IMG/VR virus record: IMGVR_UViG_3300021957_000009
Span: 37,047-101,046 of that record
Direction: 5' to 3' (one strand)
Length of the DNA stretch: 64,000 nt
Source of the DNA: a virus
The position numbers and the translations under genes were made by a program. Shown piece by piece: positions 47,374 through 55,726 of the stretch. The notes under the pieces are model-generated. The model did not search any database. It was not told the origin of the DNA and worked only from the letters and a program-made list of their open reading frames with translations. Every line of letters starts with the position of its first letter. The stretch's first letter is position 1.

Positions 47374-48034
47374 CACCGAAACTTGACGATTTCTCTAAAG
47401 CAATAAAATAATCCAAAGGATTATCCGCATTTCTCCAGTTGGAGATTAGCCTAGATGAAATCGATACCTTATAATCACCTTGTAGCATTTTCAGATTTGA
47501 AATACTAAATACGTAATTAAAGGTTTCAGTAGATGATGTGCCTAGATTAATGTCAAATGTATTCGCAGTAGAATCTTTCTCATTGAATACAGAAGCAATA
47601 ACTTCACCACCTTCACTACTGAAAGCTAATTCTGAATGTCCAAGAACTGCAGCAGCTTTCCTAATCTTATCTAGGTTCGTGGCCGAAAGATCTAGGATAA
47701 CTTCGCACTCTGGCATATTGATATCTTTACTAGGTTGTGTAAGAATCTCAATCTCAGAATAGTAGTACTTAATCCTTTGAGAACCATCAGACATTGTTAA
47801 GAACTTATCGCTAAATTCTAAGTCAGGTTCATCCATAAGATTGTACAGAGACAAAAATTCATTAAGATCGTATACGCCAAACGTTTGAGGAAAGTCCTCG
47901 AGGATTGATGCATTCGCCATAATGGTTTTTGCTTCGGAAATAGTCTTAAGTTCCTTTCCAGGCTTAAAGACTAGGTTCGAATTTATTCCCGAAAAGTTTT
48001 TCAGGATGTTAATAGTTTCACTTGATATTTTCAT
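47369..48034 (-). CDS. 45: sliding clamp gp45
   Basis: Trimeric DNA clamp for polymerase and activator of late transcription. MKISSETINILKNFSGINSNLVFKPGKELKTISEAKTIMANA is the typical gp45 opening. 221 residues (T4 228). It has its own early-type promoter and lies upstream of gp44/62 as in T4. Confidence 0.95.
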   Translation of the reverse strand: MKISSETINILKNFSGINSNLVFKPGKELKTISEAKTIMANASILEDFPQTFGVYDLNEFLSLYNLMDEPDLEFSDKFLTMSDGSQRIKYYYSEIEILTQPSKDINMPECEVILDLSATNLDKIRKAAAVLGHSELAFSSEGGEVIASVFNEKDSTANTFDINLGTSSTETFNYVFSISNLKMLQGDYKVSISSRLISNWRNADNPLDYFIALEKSSSFGV

Positions 48035-48062
48035 AATTTACCTTTTTTAATTTGTTACCAGT

Positions 48063-48091
48063 ATTATAACACAGTTTCACGTGTTTGTACA
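48063..48091 (-). promoter_or_regulatory. early-type promoter of gp45
   Basis: TGTACA, 17 bp, TATAAT on the minus strand, 29 bases before the gp45 ATG. Confidence 0.85.
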
Positions 48092-48095
48092 CCTT

Positions 48096-48380
48096 TTATT
48101 TTGAGTTAGACCTATCGTGCTCATAAAGCGCAAGTAATCCATAATGTAGTACCTTCATAAGATCTTTTCTATGATCATCTGAAGTTCCTTTCTTACCATA
48201 CCTAGCATTATATTTGTCAACATTTCCAAGGAAAAATCCAAGGCCATGGCCACGATCAATTATTACTTCGGAAGATTGTAATCCCCCTTGGCCATAATGC
48301 TGTCCGTACGTAGAATCGATATACGATTGGAACTCTTTAATAAGAGCTCCTTCGTTAAATTTGTAATTAGGCTGTTTCAT
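48096..48380 (-). CDS. DUF3310-like protein
   Basis: A 94-residue protein, MKQPNYKFNEGALIKEFQSYIDSTYGQHYGQG..QSSEVIID, then GNVDKYNARYGKKGTSDDHRKDLMKVLHYGLLALYEH. The GNV.KY..RYG.K....DL.K..HY pattern is that of DUF3310, also found in T7 gp1.7 nucleotide kinase. ATG 48380 has AGAGGAAA upstream and overlaps the MoxR-type gene. Enzyme function is not assured. Confidence 0.7.
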   Translation of the reverse strand: MKQPNYKFNEGALIKEFQSYIDSTYGQHYGQGGLQSSEVIIDRGHGLGFFLGNVDKYNARYGKKGTSDDHRKDLMKVLHYGLLALYEHDRSNSK

Positions 48381-49491
48381 TAATTTCCTCTTCAATGTTT
48401 AATACGCCATCATCGACCTTTGTGTAAAGATCTAAGAAAGCTGACTTAGTGTCGTCATCAAACCTAGCAATACATAAGTCAATCGCCTTAGCTCTATTCT
48501 TAAAGATAGAGAAAGTTTGTGCGATGTGACAAAGCCTTCTAGTTGAAATAACTTCATCTACTCCGTCATCATAGAATGTTTTTCTAATAATGTCTGCCCA
48601 TGTAACTAGCTTTTCAACAAAGTCAGTATCTTCTGTACCGAACTTAGTCATATGATTGTTAAGTATTTTAGTTTCGATAGATGGTGATGGAAACTTCTGA
48701 TCAATCGCAACAGTAAACCTTTCTAAGAAAGCTTCGTCAATGATTGAAGCAGCAGTAAACCTACCATCTTCTGATCCTTTACCTTTAGTATTCGCAGTTG
48801 CTATAACATTGAAGCCAGGCGCAGGAGTAATTGTTTCACCCGTTTTTTTAACGAGAACAGGTTTACCTTCAAGAATACCTTGAAGACACATAATTTTATT
48901 TGTAGCTCTATCAATTTCGTCGAGAAGAAGGATCGCGCCATTCTCCATCGCTTTAAGAACCGGTCCTTTAGAGAATACAGTCTCTCCGTTAATAAGTCTA
49001 AATCCACCAAGTAAATCATCCTCGTCAGTTTCAGGGTTAATTTGAACCCTTATAAATTCTCTGTTTAGTTTTGAACAAGCTTGCTCTACCATAAAAGTTT
49101 TACCATTTCCAGATAAACCAGAAACGTATACAGGATAGAACATCTGCGATTTAATCATTTTTACAACATCGTGAAATGCTCCCCATGGAACAAACGTTGG
49201 ATCCGCTTTTGCGAATGATTTTTCTTCGTTAACGATCGATTGCATTTTTGCTGCAGACGAAATGTCTATCACCTTATTGTCAACCTCTACAGTTTGTAGT
49301 AAAGCGCTTAAATCATAAGTGCCTATTTTGACTCTTGTTTCTGCGGTAAGCATAGGATAAAAGTCTTTTCCTGTGTAACCCATGGACTTTGCCGTGGATT
49401 CAATCACGTTCTTTCTGAACGCAGTTTGATCTGGATAATTTGTAGCCAGTTCTTTTAAAATATTTTGTGTTGAGATTTTCATATCTTTCAT
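48367..49491 (-). CDS. cobS: MoxR/CobS-type AAA+ ATPase
   Basis: AAA+ ATPase with Walker A GLSGNGKT, Walker B ILLLDEIDRA, sensor 1 VIATANTKG and an arginine-finger LERF. Closest type is CobS/MoxR, which remodels partners carrying a VWA domain; such a partner is the next gene upstream. It starts MKDMKISTQN with AAGGAAC before the ATG; the frame opens at a TTG six codons earlier. CobS genes are common in cyanophages and are often linked to cobalamin, but MoxR-like remodelling is equally possible. Confidence 0.85.
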   Translation of the reverse strand: MKDMKISTQNILKELATNYPDQTAFRKNVIESTAKSMGYTGKDFYPMLTAETRVKIGTYDLSALLQTVEVDNKVIDISSAAKMQSIVNEEKSFAKADPTFVPWGAFHDVVKMIKSQMFYPVYVSGLSGNGKTFMVEQACSKLNREFIRVQINPETDEDDLLGGFRLINGETVFSKGPVLKAMENGAILLLDEIDRATNKIMCLQGILEGKPVLVKKTGETITPAPGFNVIATANTKGKGSEDGRFTAASIIDEAFLERFTVAIDQKFPSPSIETKILNNHMTKFGTEDTDFVEKLVTWADIIRKTFYDDGVDEVISTRRLCHIAQTFSIFKNRAKAIDLCIARFDDDTKSAFLDLYTKVDDGVLNIEEEINETA

Positions 49492-49523
49492 AATGTAGTT
49501 CCTTATCAATTGTGTATGTGTAT

Positions 49524-49552
49524 ATTATACCATGGTTCTAGGGGTTTGTACA
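49524..49552 (-). promoter_or_regulatory. early-type promoter of the MoxR-type gene
   Basis: TGTACA, 17 bp, TATAAT on the minus strand, with a long A-tract upstream and AAGGAAC after it. Confidence 0.85.
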
Positions 49553-49589
49553 CCTTTTTTTGAAAAAAAGTATACATTTTTTAGCAGTA

Positions 49590-51728
49590 TTATGCGACAC
49601 ATCTTCCGAATGTGGTCATAAGAACCTTGTTCTGCTTTTTGCTCTTAGAGTACTTTTTAAACGCAGTAGCCATTTGGCCTCTAGTGTGATCTGAAGTGAC
49701 TTCGAAATCGTCATCCGCAGTTTCAAGATTGTTACCGCCTTTAATTAAGTAAAATTCATTGTATCCAAGAGCGTTAGTTCTAACAACACATTTGTTTTTT
49801 CTGTACTCTTTTTGAGCTTCCTTTCTTTCATCTTCAGCCCAAGCATTACCGCAAATATCGTCGACTTTAAAGTTAAAATCTCTGTTGTTATCAGCCATAA
49901 AGAATCCGATGCAGTTTGTGGCAAGTCTTTTGTTTATATTTTCTAATATTGCCGCTGTCGCTGCCTCTCTAGCTTCGGATTTTACTAACTTTCCGTCAAT
50001 CATCATGTTAATACCTTTCCACATTCCGTGAGAAGCTACTTTGTTATCTTCAAGAGATTGATCCTGGTAAGCTTGCATTCTGTTCGCATCTCCGTCAGAG
50101 AAAACGACTAGATTCATTTTTTCGATTGCGTGCTTAACTTTGAATTCTTTAATTAGATGATGTGACATAATCAAAGCTTGATTTAACGGAGTTGAACCAA
50201 AGTCTTCTGATTTTCCAATTATCTGTCTTGACACGTAAGAACCAGCCGTTGCTCTAATATGAAGAGCTTTAAGCGAAGCTTCGAAATCAGATTTTTTAAG
50301 ACTCGAAGAAGTCAAAAGCGGCATGCTTATTCCATCTAAATCCATATCTCCATCAAACAGTAAACCTTGAGTTTTAAGATCGTAATAATCAATATTGCTG
50401 TTTTGTGTTGTAAACGCATAGACGTCAAAAGGAATATTAACTTGCTTACAAAACAATACTAAGTGAATTAGCTGATCTAAAACATTAGGTAATGACTCAT
50501 ACATAGATCCTGAGTAGTCAATCAACATTATCATTCCATGGCTTTTAGCATCATGAAGTCTAGTTGTTTGTTTGAATATGTCCTCATTAGTCTTGTATGA
50601 AAACAGTTTGTTTACGTCAATAACTCCAGTTTTTGCGGTTGTCGCTTTAGCCCACTGAGTAGCGGCCTTTCTCATTTCGAATTCTTTAACTGCGACAGCA
50701 ACACTTCTTTTAGTTGTCTTGATATACGTAGGATATTCCATAGTTGCCTTAGCAATATCTTCTAAGATATACTCACCGGCATGTTCTGTTGAAATAGCTC
50801 TCTCTGCTTGAAGATCTTTAAAGTCAACAACTATCTTTTTTCTGATCTCTTTGTGAATATCAGAAACGACAAGTGTTTGTTGACCATCTTCGTCAGTGTC
50901 AAGTAGTGATTTTTCTGCTTTTCTAAAAGCTTCATCTGTTACTGAAACACCATTATGTCCGTCCGCTCCGTCACCAAGAGAAACAGAACCTTCGTCAGAT
51001 TGTCCGTTATCTTCTTCGTCTTCTTCATCTCCTGAAGAATTAGGAGTATTTTGTTCTTGTTGATCGTCAGGTTGATCATCTCCACCTTGCTGTGAAGGAT
51101 CACTTTCTTCTTCTGATTCAGTTTCATCAGTCTCGTCAAATTTGTTTTCGTCTGGAGTTTCTTCTTCCTCTTTATCTTCTTCTTGTGTTTTATCGTAAGC
51201 TACGATGTCTTTAACAAGTTCTAAGACTTCTTGAAAGTCCTCAGTTCTCATAGCTCTATCCATAAAGACTTGCTCTTCGTCAGTAAACTCTATATCAATA
51301 TGAGATCCGACTTTAGCTTGAAGATTAATTTTATCAATAATTCTTAGTTCTGAAACATCTATATCTTCAGTTCCAAAAAAGTTGTCTTCGAATAAGTTAG
51401 CGTATGCTCTAGAGAATGGACCGACTAAACCAGGATATCTAGTTTTTACTTTTCTCTCAATCCTAGCATCTTCTATTACGTTAATATAGGACCTAGGACA
51501 ACCCTGAAGTTTTTCAGGACTGTCGTGCCATCCTTCATATGGAGTTTCTAATGCATGGCCAACTTCATGACCTACAAATAAGTCATATACGTCTTTACCC
51601 ATGTCCTTCCACAGAGGAAGGCCGAGAACACGGTTTTTGATGTCAAACCATGGGGTTTGATAATTACCATGACGAATCGTAAGATTCTCTTTCGCTAGTA
51701 ATTTTGGTAGACTTGAATTGTGATACAT
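49590..51728 (-). CDS. VWA-domain protein with HExxH metalloprotease-like start (CobT-like)
   Basis: A 712-residue protein with three parts. The N-terminal part carries HEVGH (54-58) and a downstream Glu in NVIEDARIE (about 86), a zinc-metallopeptidase-like site. A long Glu/Asp/Gln/Pro-rich disordered linker follows (about 195-265). The C-terminal part is a VWA domain with the MIDAS DYSGS in MIMLIDYSGSMYES. This is the partner plan of MoxR/CobS ATPases; CobT has the same acid linker plus VWA. Its target, protein remodelling or metal insertion, is unknown. Confidence 0.8.
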   Translation of the reverse strand: MYHNSSLPKLLAKENLTIRHGNYQTPWFDIKNRVLGLPLWKDMGKDVYDLFVGHEVGHALETPYEGWHDSPEKLQGCPRSYINVIEDARIERKVKTRYPGLVGPFSRAYANLFEDNFFGTEDIDVSELRIIDKINLQAKVGSHIDIEFTDEEQVFMDRAMRTEDFQEVLELVKDIVAYDKTQEEDKEEEETPDENKFDETDETESEEESDPSQQGGDDQPDDQQEQNTPNSSGDEEDEEDNGQSDEGSVSLGDGADGHNGVSVTDEAFRKAEKSLLDTDEDGQQTLVVSDIHKEIRKKIVVDFKDLQAERAISTEHAGEYILEDIAKATMEYPTYIKTTKRSVAVAVKEFEMRKAATQWAKATTAKTGVIDVNKLFSYKTNEDIFKQTTRLHDAKSHGMIMLIDYSGSMYESLPNVLDQLIHLVLFCKQVNIPFDVYAFTTQNSNIDYYDLKTQGLLFDGDMDLDGISMPLLTSSSLKKSDFEASLKALHIRATAGSYVSRQIIGKSEDFGSTPLNQALIMSHHLIKEFKVKHAIEKMNLVVFSDGDANRMQAYQDQSLEDNKVASHGMWKGINMMIDGKLVKSEAREAATAAILENINKRLATNCIGFFMADNNRDFNFKVDDICGNAWAEDERKEAQKEYRKNKCVVRTNALGYNEFYLIKGGNNLETADDDFEVTSDHTRGQMATAFKKYSKSKKQNKVLMTTFGRCVA

Positions 51729-51756
51729 ATTAACTCCTTATCTTTAATATGGTACC

Positions 51757-51785
51757 ATTATACCACGATATGAGGTGCTTGTACA
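51757..51785 (-). promoter_or_regulatory. early-type promoter of the VWA gene
   Basis: TGTACA, 17 bp, TATAAT on the minus strand; its upstream region is shared with the promoter at 28500. The remaining part of this 122-base gap holds AT-rich DNA with no gene. Confidence 0.82.
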
Positions 51786-51850
51786 CACTTTTTGCGAAAA
51801 TAGTATATAGTTTTTATACGTATTTTTTATATAGAACGCGGTTATTATAA

Positions 51851-53566
51851 CTATTTGATCTTAGAGAAGTTGCGTTCTTTGATAAATTCGATCTTAGATC
51901 TAAACTTGTTCTCTAGGATATCGCCCTTATGGGATATAATGAATACATTCGTACCATCTTCTAGAGTGTTTAGAATTTTAGTTAGATTGTCGATTCCATC
52001 ATGATCAAGAGAAGAATCAAAGGTTTCGTCTAATACGAGCAGATTCGTAGATGCTGAATTTTTCATCTTGGCAATCTGTCTCCAAGTGAATAACAATGAT
52101 AAATCGATTCTTTGTTTTTCGCCTTCACTAAAAGAAGCGTAGTTAAATGCATCACGATGACGCGATCTAATAGTCTCATTAAAGCTTTCGTCTAAATGAA
52201 ATGCAACAAAAAAGTCAAGTACTTGCAAATACTGATTAATAAGTCTATTCATGACAGGCAAGTATTGTTTAATCACTTTAGTTTTTATGCCTGTATCTTT
52301 CAACATCTCGCCTATAACTTCATTGTACGTGCGCTCTTCTACATACTCTAGCTTTTTTTCTGTTATTGAGTCTTTGCTATCACGTAATGTATTTAGTTCG
52401 TCTTTAGCAACTTTTATATCACCAGATGACTGTAACAAAGTACTGATTTCTTTCTGAATCTTTTCGATCTCTCTTTGCATGATATTTATTTTATCATTAT
52501 TAGAGTTAATCTGACGTTGCTTTGCTAAAAGCTCTTTCATATTATTTTGACATTCTAGTAACTGAGATGCGCATTTATCATTATCTAGTGATAACTCCTT
52601 CATACCTTGTTGTATATTTGCGGCTGTCGCTTTAATATGGTTTAGCTTATCATCTTTAATATTAGCATCGATGTCTTGGTCGCACGTCGGACATATTTCG
52701 TTTTCTTCAAAGAATTTTGCTTGGCTAACCAAGTCTTTAATCTTAGATTTAAACAATTTATCTTCCGACTTAATATCAGATACTTTCCTAGACAGTTCAT
52801 CTGATTTTTTATTTTCAAGCTCCGTTAACGCGTCAAGGTTTTTACCTAGATCTGCAGATTGATTGACCAATGCCTTTACATCATCTTCGTATGCTTCAAT
52901 TGAATTTTCTTTTGATGCAATCATATCCTTATTGATTGCTTGTAGATCTTTAATGTATTTAGATTGAGTGTCCATCTTAGCTTTATATAAATCTAAAGAA
53001 TGATTGATCTCACCGAGCTCTTCTTTTATCTTAGAATTACGCTCTTTCAACAATGTATTCATCTTACTAAATATATTAATGTCTAATAGATCTTCAATAA
53101 CAGATCTACGAGACCACGCAGGTAATTGCATAAAGGGAATAAAGGAACTACTACCTAATACAACAACCTGATGGAATGATTTATGATTTAACTTAAGAAT
53201 GTTCTGTTCTAAGAATTTCTGATAATCTCTAGCATTGGAAGACTGATTGATCATATTACCATTTTGCCAGATTTCAAACTTGTTAGGTTTAATACCTCTT
53301 AATATTCTAAAGTCTGAACTACCAATAGTAAACTCAACCTCGACAATTGTGCCTTTCTTATTAATACTATTGATCATTTGATCTTTCTTAATATCACGAT
53401 GTGGTTTACCAAACAATCCAAAAGATAATGCATCCAGCATCGTTGACTTACCTGCACCATTCGAACCGACAATAAGGGTTGATGGGGTTCTATCTAATTG
53501 TACTTTAATTGTGTCATTACCTGTTGAAAGAAAATTCTTCCAACTAACACTTTTAAAATTTATCAT
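51851..53566 (-). CDS. 46: recombination nuclease subunit gp46 (Rad50/SbcC-like)
   Basis: ABC-type ATPase with coiled-coil arms. Walker A is GSNGAGKS, the zinc hook CPTC lies at the arm tip (EICPTCDQDI), the signature is FSEGEKQR and Walker B LLVLDETFDSSLD. With gp47 it resects DNA ends for recombination-dependent replication and host DNA breakdown. 571 residues (T4 560). Overlaps the gp47 gene by four bases. Confidence 0.96.
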   Translation of the reverse strand: MINFKSVSWKNFLSTGNDTIKVQLDRTPSTLIVGSNGAGKSTMLDALSFGLFGKPHRDIKKDQMINSINKKGTIVEVEFTIGSSDFRILRGIKPNKFEIWQNGNMINQSSNARDYQKFLEQNILKLNHKSFHQVVVLGSSSFIPFMQLPAWSRRSVIEDLLDINIFSKMNTLLKERNSKIKEELGEINHSLDLYKAKMDTQSKYIKDLQAINKDMIASKENSIEAYEDDVKALVNQSADLGKNLDALTELENKKSDELSRKVSDIKSEDKLFKSKIKDLVSQAKFFEENEICPTCDQDIDANIKDDKLNHIKATAANIQQGMKELSLDNDKCASQLLECQNNMKELLAKQRQINSNNDKINIMQREIEKIQKEISTLLQSSGDIKVAKDELNTLRDSKDSITEKKLEYVEERTYNEVIGEMLKDTGIKTKVIKQYLPVMNRLINQYLQVLDFFVAFHLDESFNETIRSRHRDAFNYASFSEGEKQRIDLSLLFTWRQIAKMKNSASTNLLVLDETFDSSLDHDGIDNLTKILNTLEDGTNVFIISHKGDILENKFRSKIEFIKERNFSKIK

Positions 53567-54624
53567 ACGACCTCTAAGTTCTGAGCTTCTGTATAAAGCT
53601 TTCTCAATTCAATTTTCAAATGATCTTTATCTAGTTCAGTATCAACTGCTTCTACATAAGAATCCAATAGTTCAGTTGTATCCTCTAAAGATACTTTTTC
53701 ATCTTCAACGCTTTCACCTAAATATTCTTCAAAGCTTTCAGCGATTTTTAATTCATATGTTTCTATGTTTTGAAGCTTATCAACAAACTTGTCGAACATA
53801 TATAGATCGTTCTTGGTTAATACTATCAGCTTAATAAACTTGTGCTCACAATCAGTAAAGTCAAAGTTGCTATAATCGTTATTAGTATCATCATATACAA
53901 TCTTTTTAAACATAGTAATAGGATTACGCACAGCCGTAACTTCTCGTGTTTCTGTGTCAAGTATATGAAAATACTTTGGATCATCAACATCAGCCCATGT
54001 AAATTCAAACTGAGAACCTAAATAGTCGACATTATATCTGGACGATCTTGTATGAAAATGTCCAGATAATACTTTTTCAAACCGTGAAAATATTTCAGCG
54101 TTCATTCCGTGTGGATTAGTAATACCTGCCATCATTTCAAAGCCAGCAAGTTCTAAATGAGCACCTAGTATTGGCGCTTTACACTTCATAGCAAAATCAA
54201 CGTACTCTTTATAGTTAGCGTTATTAATCCATGGAATCACTGCTACACCTAAACCATCATAATCTAGTACAGTAGGTTTCATAATAATGTTTACATTACT
54301 GGTAAAATAACCAAGCAACTCTTTGAGGCTGCACAACTCGTTAGTGTTTTTGAAATAGACATCATGATTTCCGGGTATAATATCCATGGTAATGCTGGCA
54401 TCACGCATAGGCTCAAGAAAATGCTTACGATTAGCATTGAGCGCTTTAAAGTTAACGAATTTTCTGTGCTCATAATAGTCTCCCAAATGCAAGATATTCT
54501 TAATATTATGTTCTTTCAAATAAGGAAAGAATATCTCCTCGTAAAATCTCTCTTGATACTTTAGAAAAATATCTGATGAATTTCTTACACCACAATGTGT
54601 GTCATTTAATATAGCTACTTTCAT
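53563..54624 (-). CDS. 47: recombination nuclease subunit gp47 (Mre11/SbcD-like)
   Basis: Metallophosphoesterase nuclease with the motifs LNDTHCGVRN, LGDYYEHRK, PGNHDVYF and GHFHTRS in order. 353 residues (T4 339). Works with gp46. Two bases separate it from gp55 upstream, so it shares that operon. Confidence 0.96.
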   Translation of the reverse strand: MKVAILNDTHCGVRNSSDIFLKYQERFYEEIFFPYLKEHNIKNILHLGDYYEHRKFVNFKALNANRKHFLEPMRDASITMDIIPGNHDVYFKNTNELCSLKELLGYFTSNVNIIMKPTVLDYDGLGVAVIPWINNANYKEYVDFAMKCKAPILGAHLELAGFEMMAGITNPHGMNAEIFSRFEKVLSGHFHTRSSRYNVDYLGSQFEFTWADVDDPKYFHILDTETREVTAVRNPITMFKKIVYDDTNNDYSNFDFTDCEHKFIKLIVLTKNDLYMFDKFVDKLQNIETYELKIAESFEEYLGESVEDEKVSLEDTTELLDSYVEAVDTELDKDHLKIELRKLYTEAQNLEVV

Positions 54625-54625
54625 A

Positions 54626-55201
54626 TTATACCATAAACAATTCTAGTTTTTCTTTTTCTTTTTCTGCTTTCGCAAATTCTTTGATCTTATCATCTTTTAC
54701 TCTTATCTTATCGATTCTTTGTCTAAGAGTATCTACATATTCCATTGTTTGTTGTGCACCAGCATCATCCATTCCCATAGCAGCAAAGTCTTCAATTCCC
54801 ATTTTTTCGATAAATCTGAATTTAATTTCTTGTTGCTTTTTCTCTTTAGTGATCCTACGAATAAATGCAAAGAAACATATTTGTGTAAAATAAGAGAACG
54901 CATTAGGATTACCAGTCCTTGTTGCCGTTTCTATTTTATAGTTATTAATAGCTCTTAGACAGTTTTCGACACCATCCATAACCATCTCTTCACGATAAGT
55001 GTACCGAACGAAGTTCGGTCTGTGAGACAGGCCTTCTGATATTTTCATGAAGCAGGTTGCAATATAATTAGTTACTGTAGGAGTGACTTCGCCTGCATCC
55101 TTTGAGGCTCTTGCTGAAATCGCGTAATCCATAACAGCTTGAGAAAATTCCTTATTGTTTACGTAGTGTGGTTTATCTTTTGGTTTGATTTTTTTAGTCA
55201 T
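54626..55201 (-). CDS. 55: late-transcription sigma factor gp55
   Basis: A 191-residue sigma-like protein with NPFxYFTQ-type region 2 (GNPNAFSYFTQICFFAFIRRITKEKKQQ), RYTYREEMVMDGVENCLRA, and the C-terminal hydrophobic/acidic tail (KLELFMV) used to bind the clamp. It directs RNA polymerase to TATAAATA promoters, of which nine are seen here. 191 residues (T4 185). It is expressed early from its own promoter. Confidence 0.95.
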   Translation of the reverse strand: MTKKIKPKDKPHYVNNKEFSQAVMDYAISARASKDAGEVTPTVTNYIATCFMKISEGLSHRPNFVRYTYREEMVMDGVENCLRAINNYKIETATRTGNPNAFSYFTQICFFAFIRRITKEKKQQEIKFRFIEKMGIEDFAAMGMDDAGAQQTMEYVDTLRQRIDKIRVKDDKIKEFAKAEKEKEKLELFMV

Positions 55202-55223
55202 GTGTTTCTCCCGATAATAGTAT

Positions 55224-55252
55224 ATTATAACATAGTATGCAACAAATGTACA
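55224..55252 (-). promoter_or_regulatory. early-type promoter of gp55
   Basis: TGTACA, 17 bp, TATAAT on the minus strand, 23 bases before the gp55 ATG. It faces away from the plus-strand promoter at 55297. Confidence 0.85.
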
Positions 55253-55296
55253 CAGTTATTTTCATTAAATTAATTTAGTTTTTTTGCATAAAAAGG

Positions 55297-55325
55297 TGTA
55301 CAAATCGTCAAAAGCGTGATATAAT
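55297..55325 (+). promoter_or_regulatory. plus-strand promoter of the same class
   Basis: GTGTACA, 17 bp, TATAAT on the plus strand, as strong as any minus-strand member and with the same AAAGCGTG spacer as 8686. It is the only clear one on this strand. It reads into the 3' end of the gene at 55355 and of uvsW, so it would make antisense RNA. An AGGGG site and an ATG at 55358 follow. Confidence 0.75.
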
Positions 55326-55354
55326 ATAAGAGTCCACTTGAGGCCAGGGGTATA

Positions 55355-55726
55355 CTAATGTATTGTTTTAGGCTCTGTTTCATCAGATTCGTACTGTTCT
55401 TGGATATCATCTTCAAAGGTATCATAATCATAAGTCTCTATAGTATCTCTAATCTCATCTTGACAAGAATACTTTATATACGACTCTTTCGTCTCAGATA
55501 CAACCTCGGTATGGTTGATCACAAAGCGTTTCATAATTTTAAACACTTTCTTGTCGGAAAATGGAAACCAATCTGCAAAAGTCCACATACCAGCAGGTGA
55601 AGCCTGCACGGCCGCAGGCCGTTCTACAATGAACGCATGCTCGCTCGCCGACTGAACATAACAAATAATGTTTTCACCGTTTGTTAGTTTAAAATGCCTT
55701 ACATCTACTTCTTCGATTGATTCCAT
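55355..55726 (-). CDS. Sm-like small beta-barrel protein (paralogue 2)
   Basis: A 123-residue protein with HFKLTNGENIICYVQSASEHAFIVERP, DWFPFSDKKVFKIMKRFVI and an acidic tail. It shares its plan with the 91-residue protein at 41115 (LT.GE.IIC.V, PF...K.F.I...FV). TATAAATA lies exactly five bases before the ATG and there is no ribosome site, so it may be read from a leaderless late mRNA or by coupling to uvsW. Function unknown. Confidence 0.7.
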   Translation of the reverse strand: MESIEEVDVRHFKLTNGENIICYVQSASEHAFIVERPAAVQASPAGMWTFADWFPFSDKKVFKIMKRFVINHTEVVSETKESYIKYSCQDEIRDTIETYDYDTFEDDIQEQYESDETEPKTIH

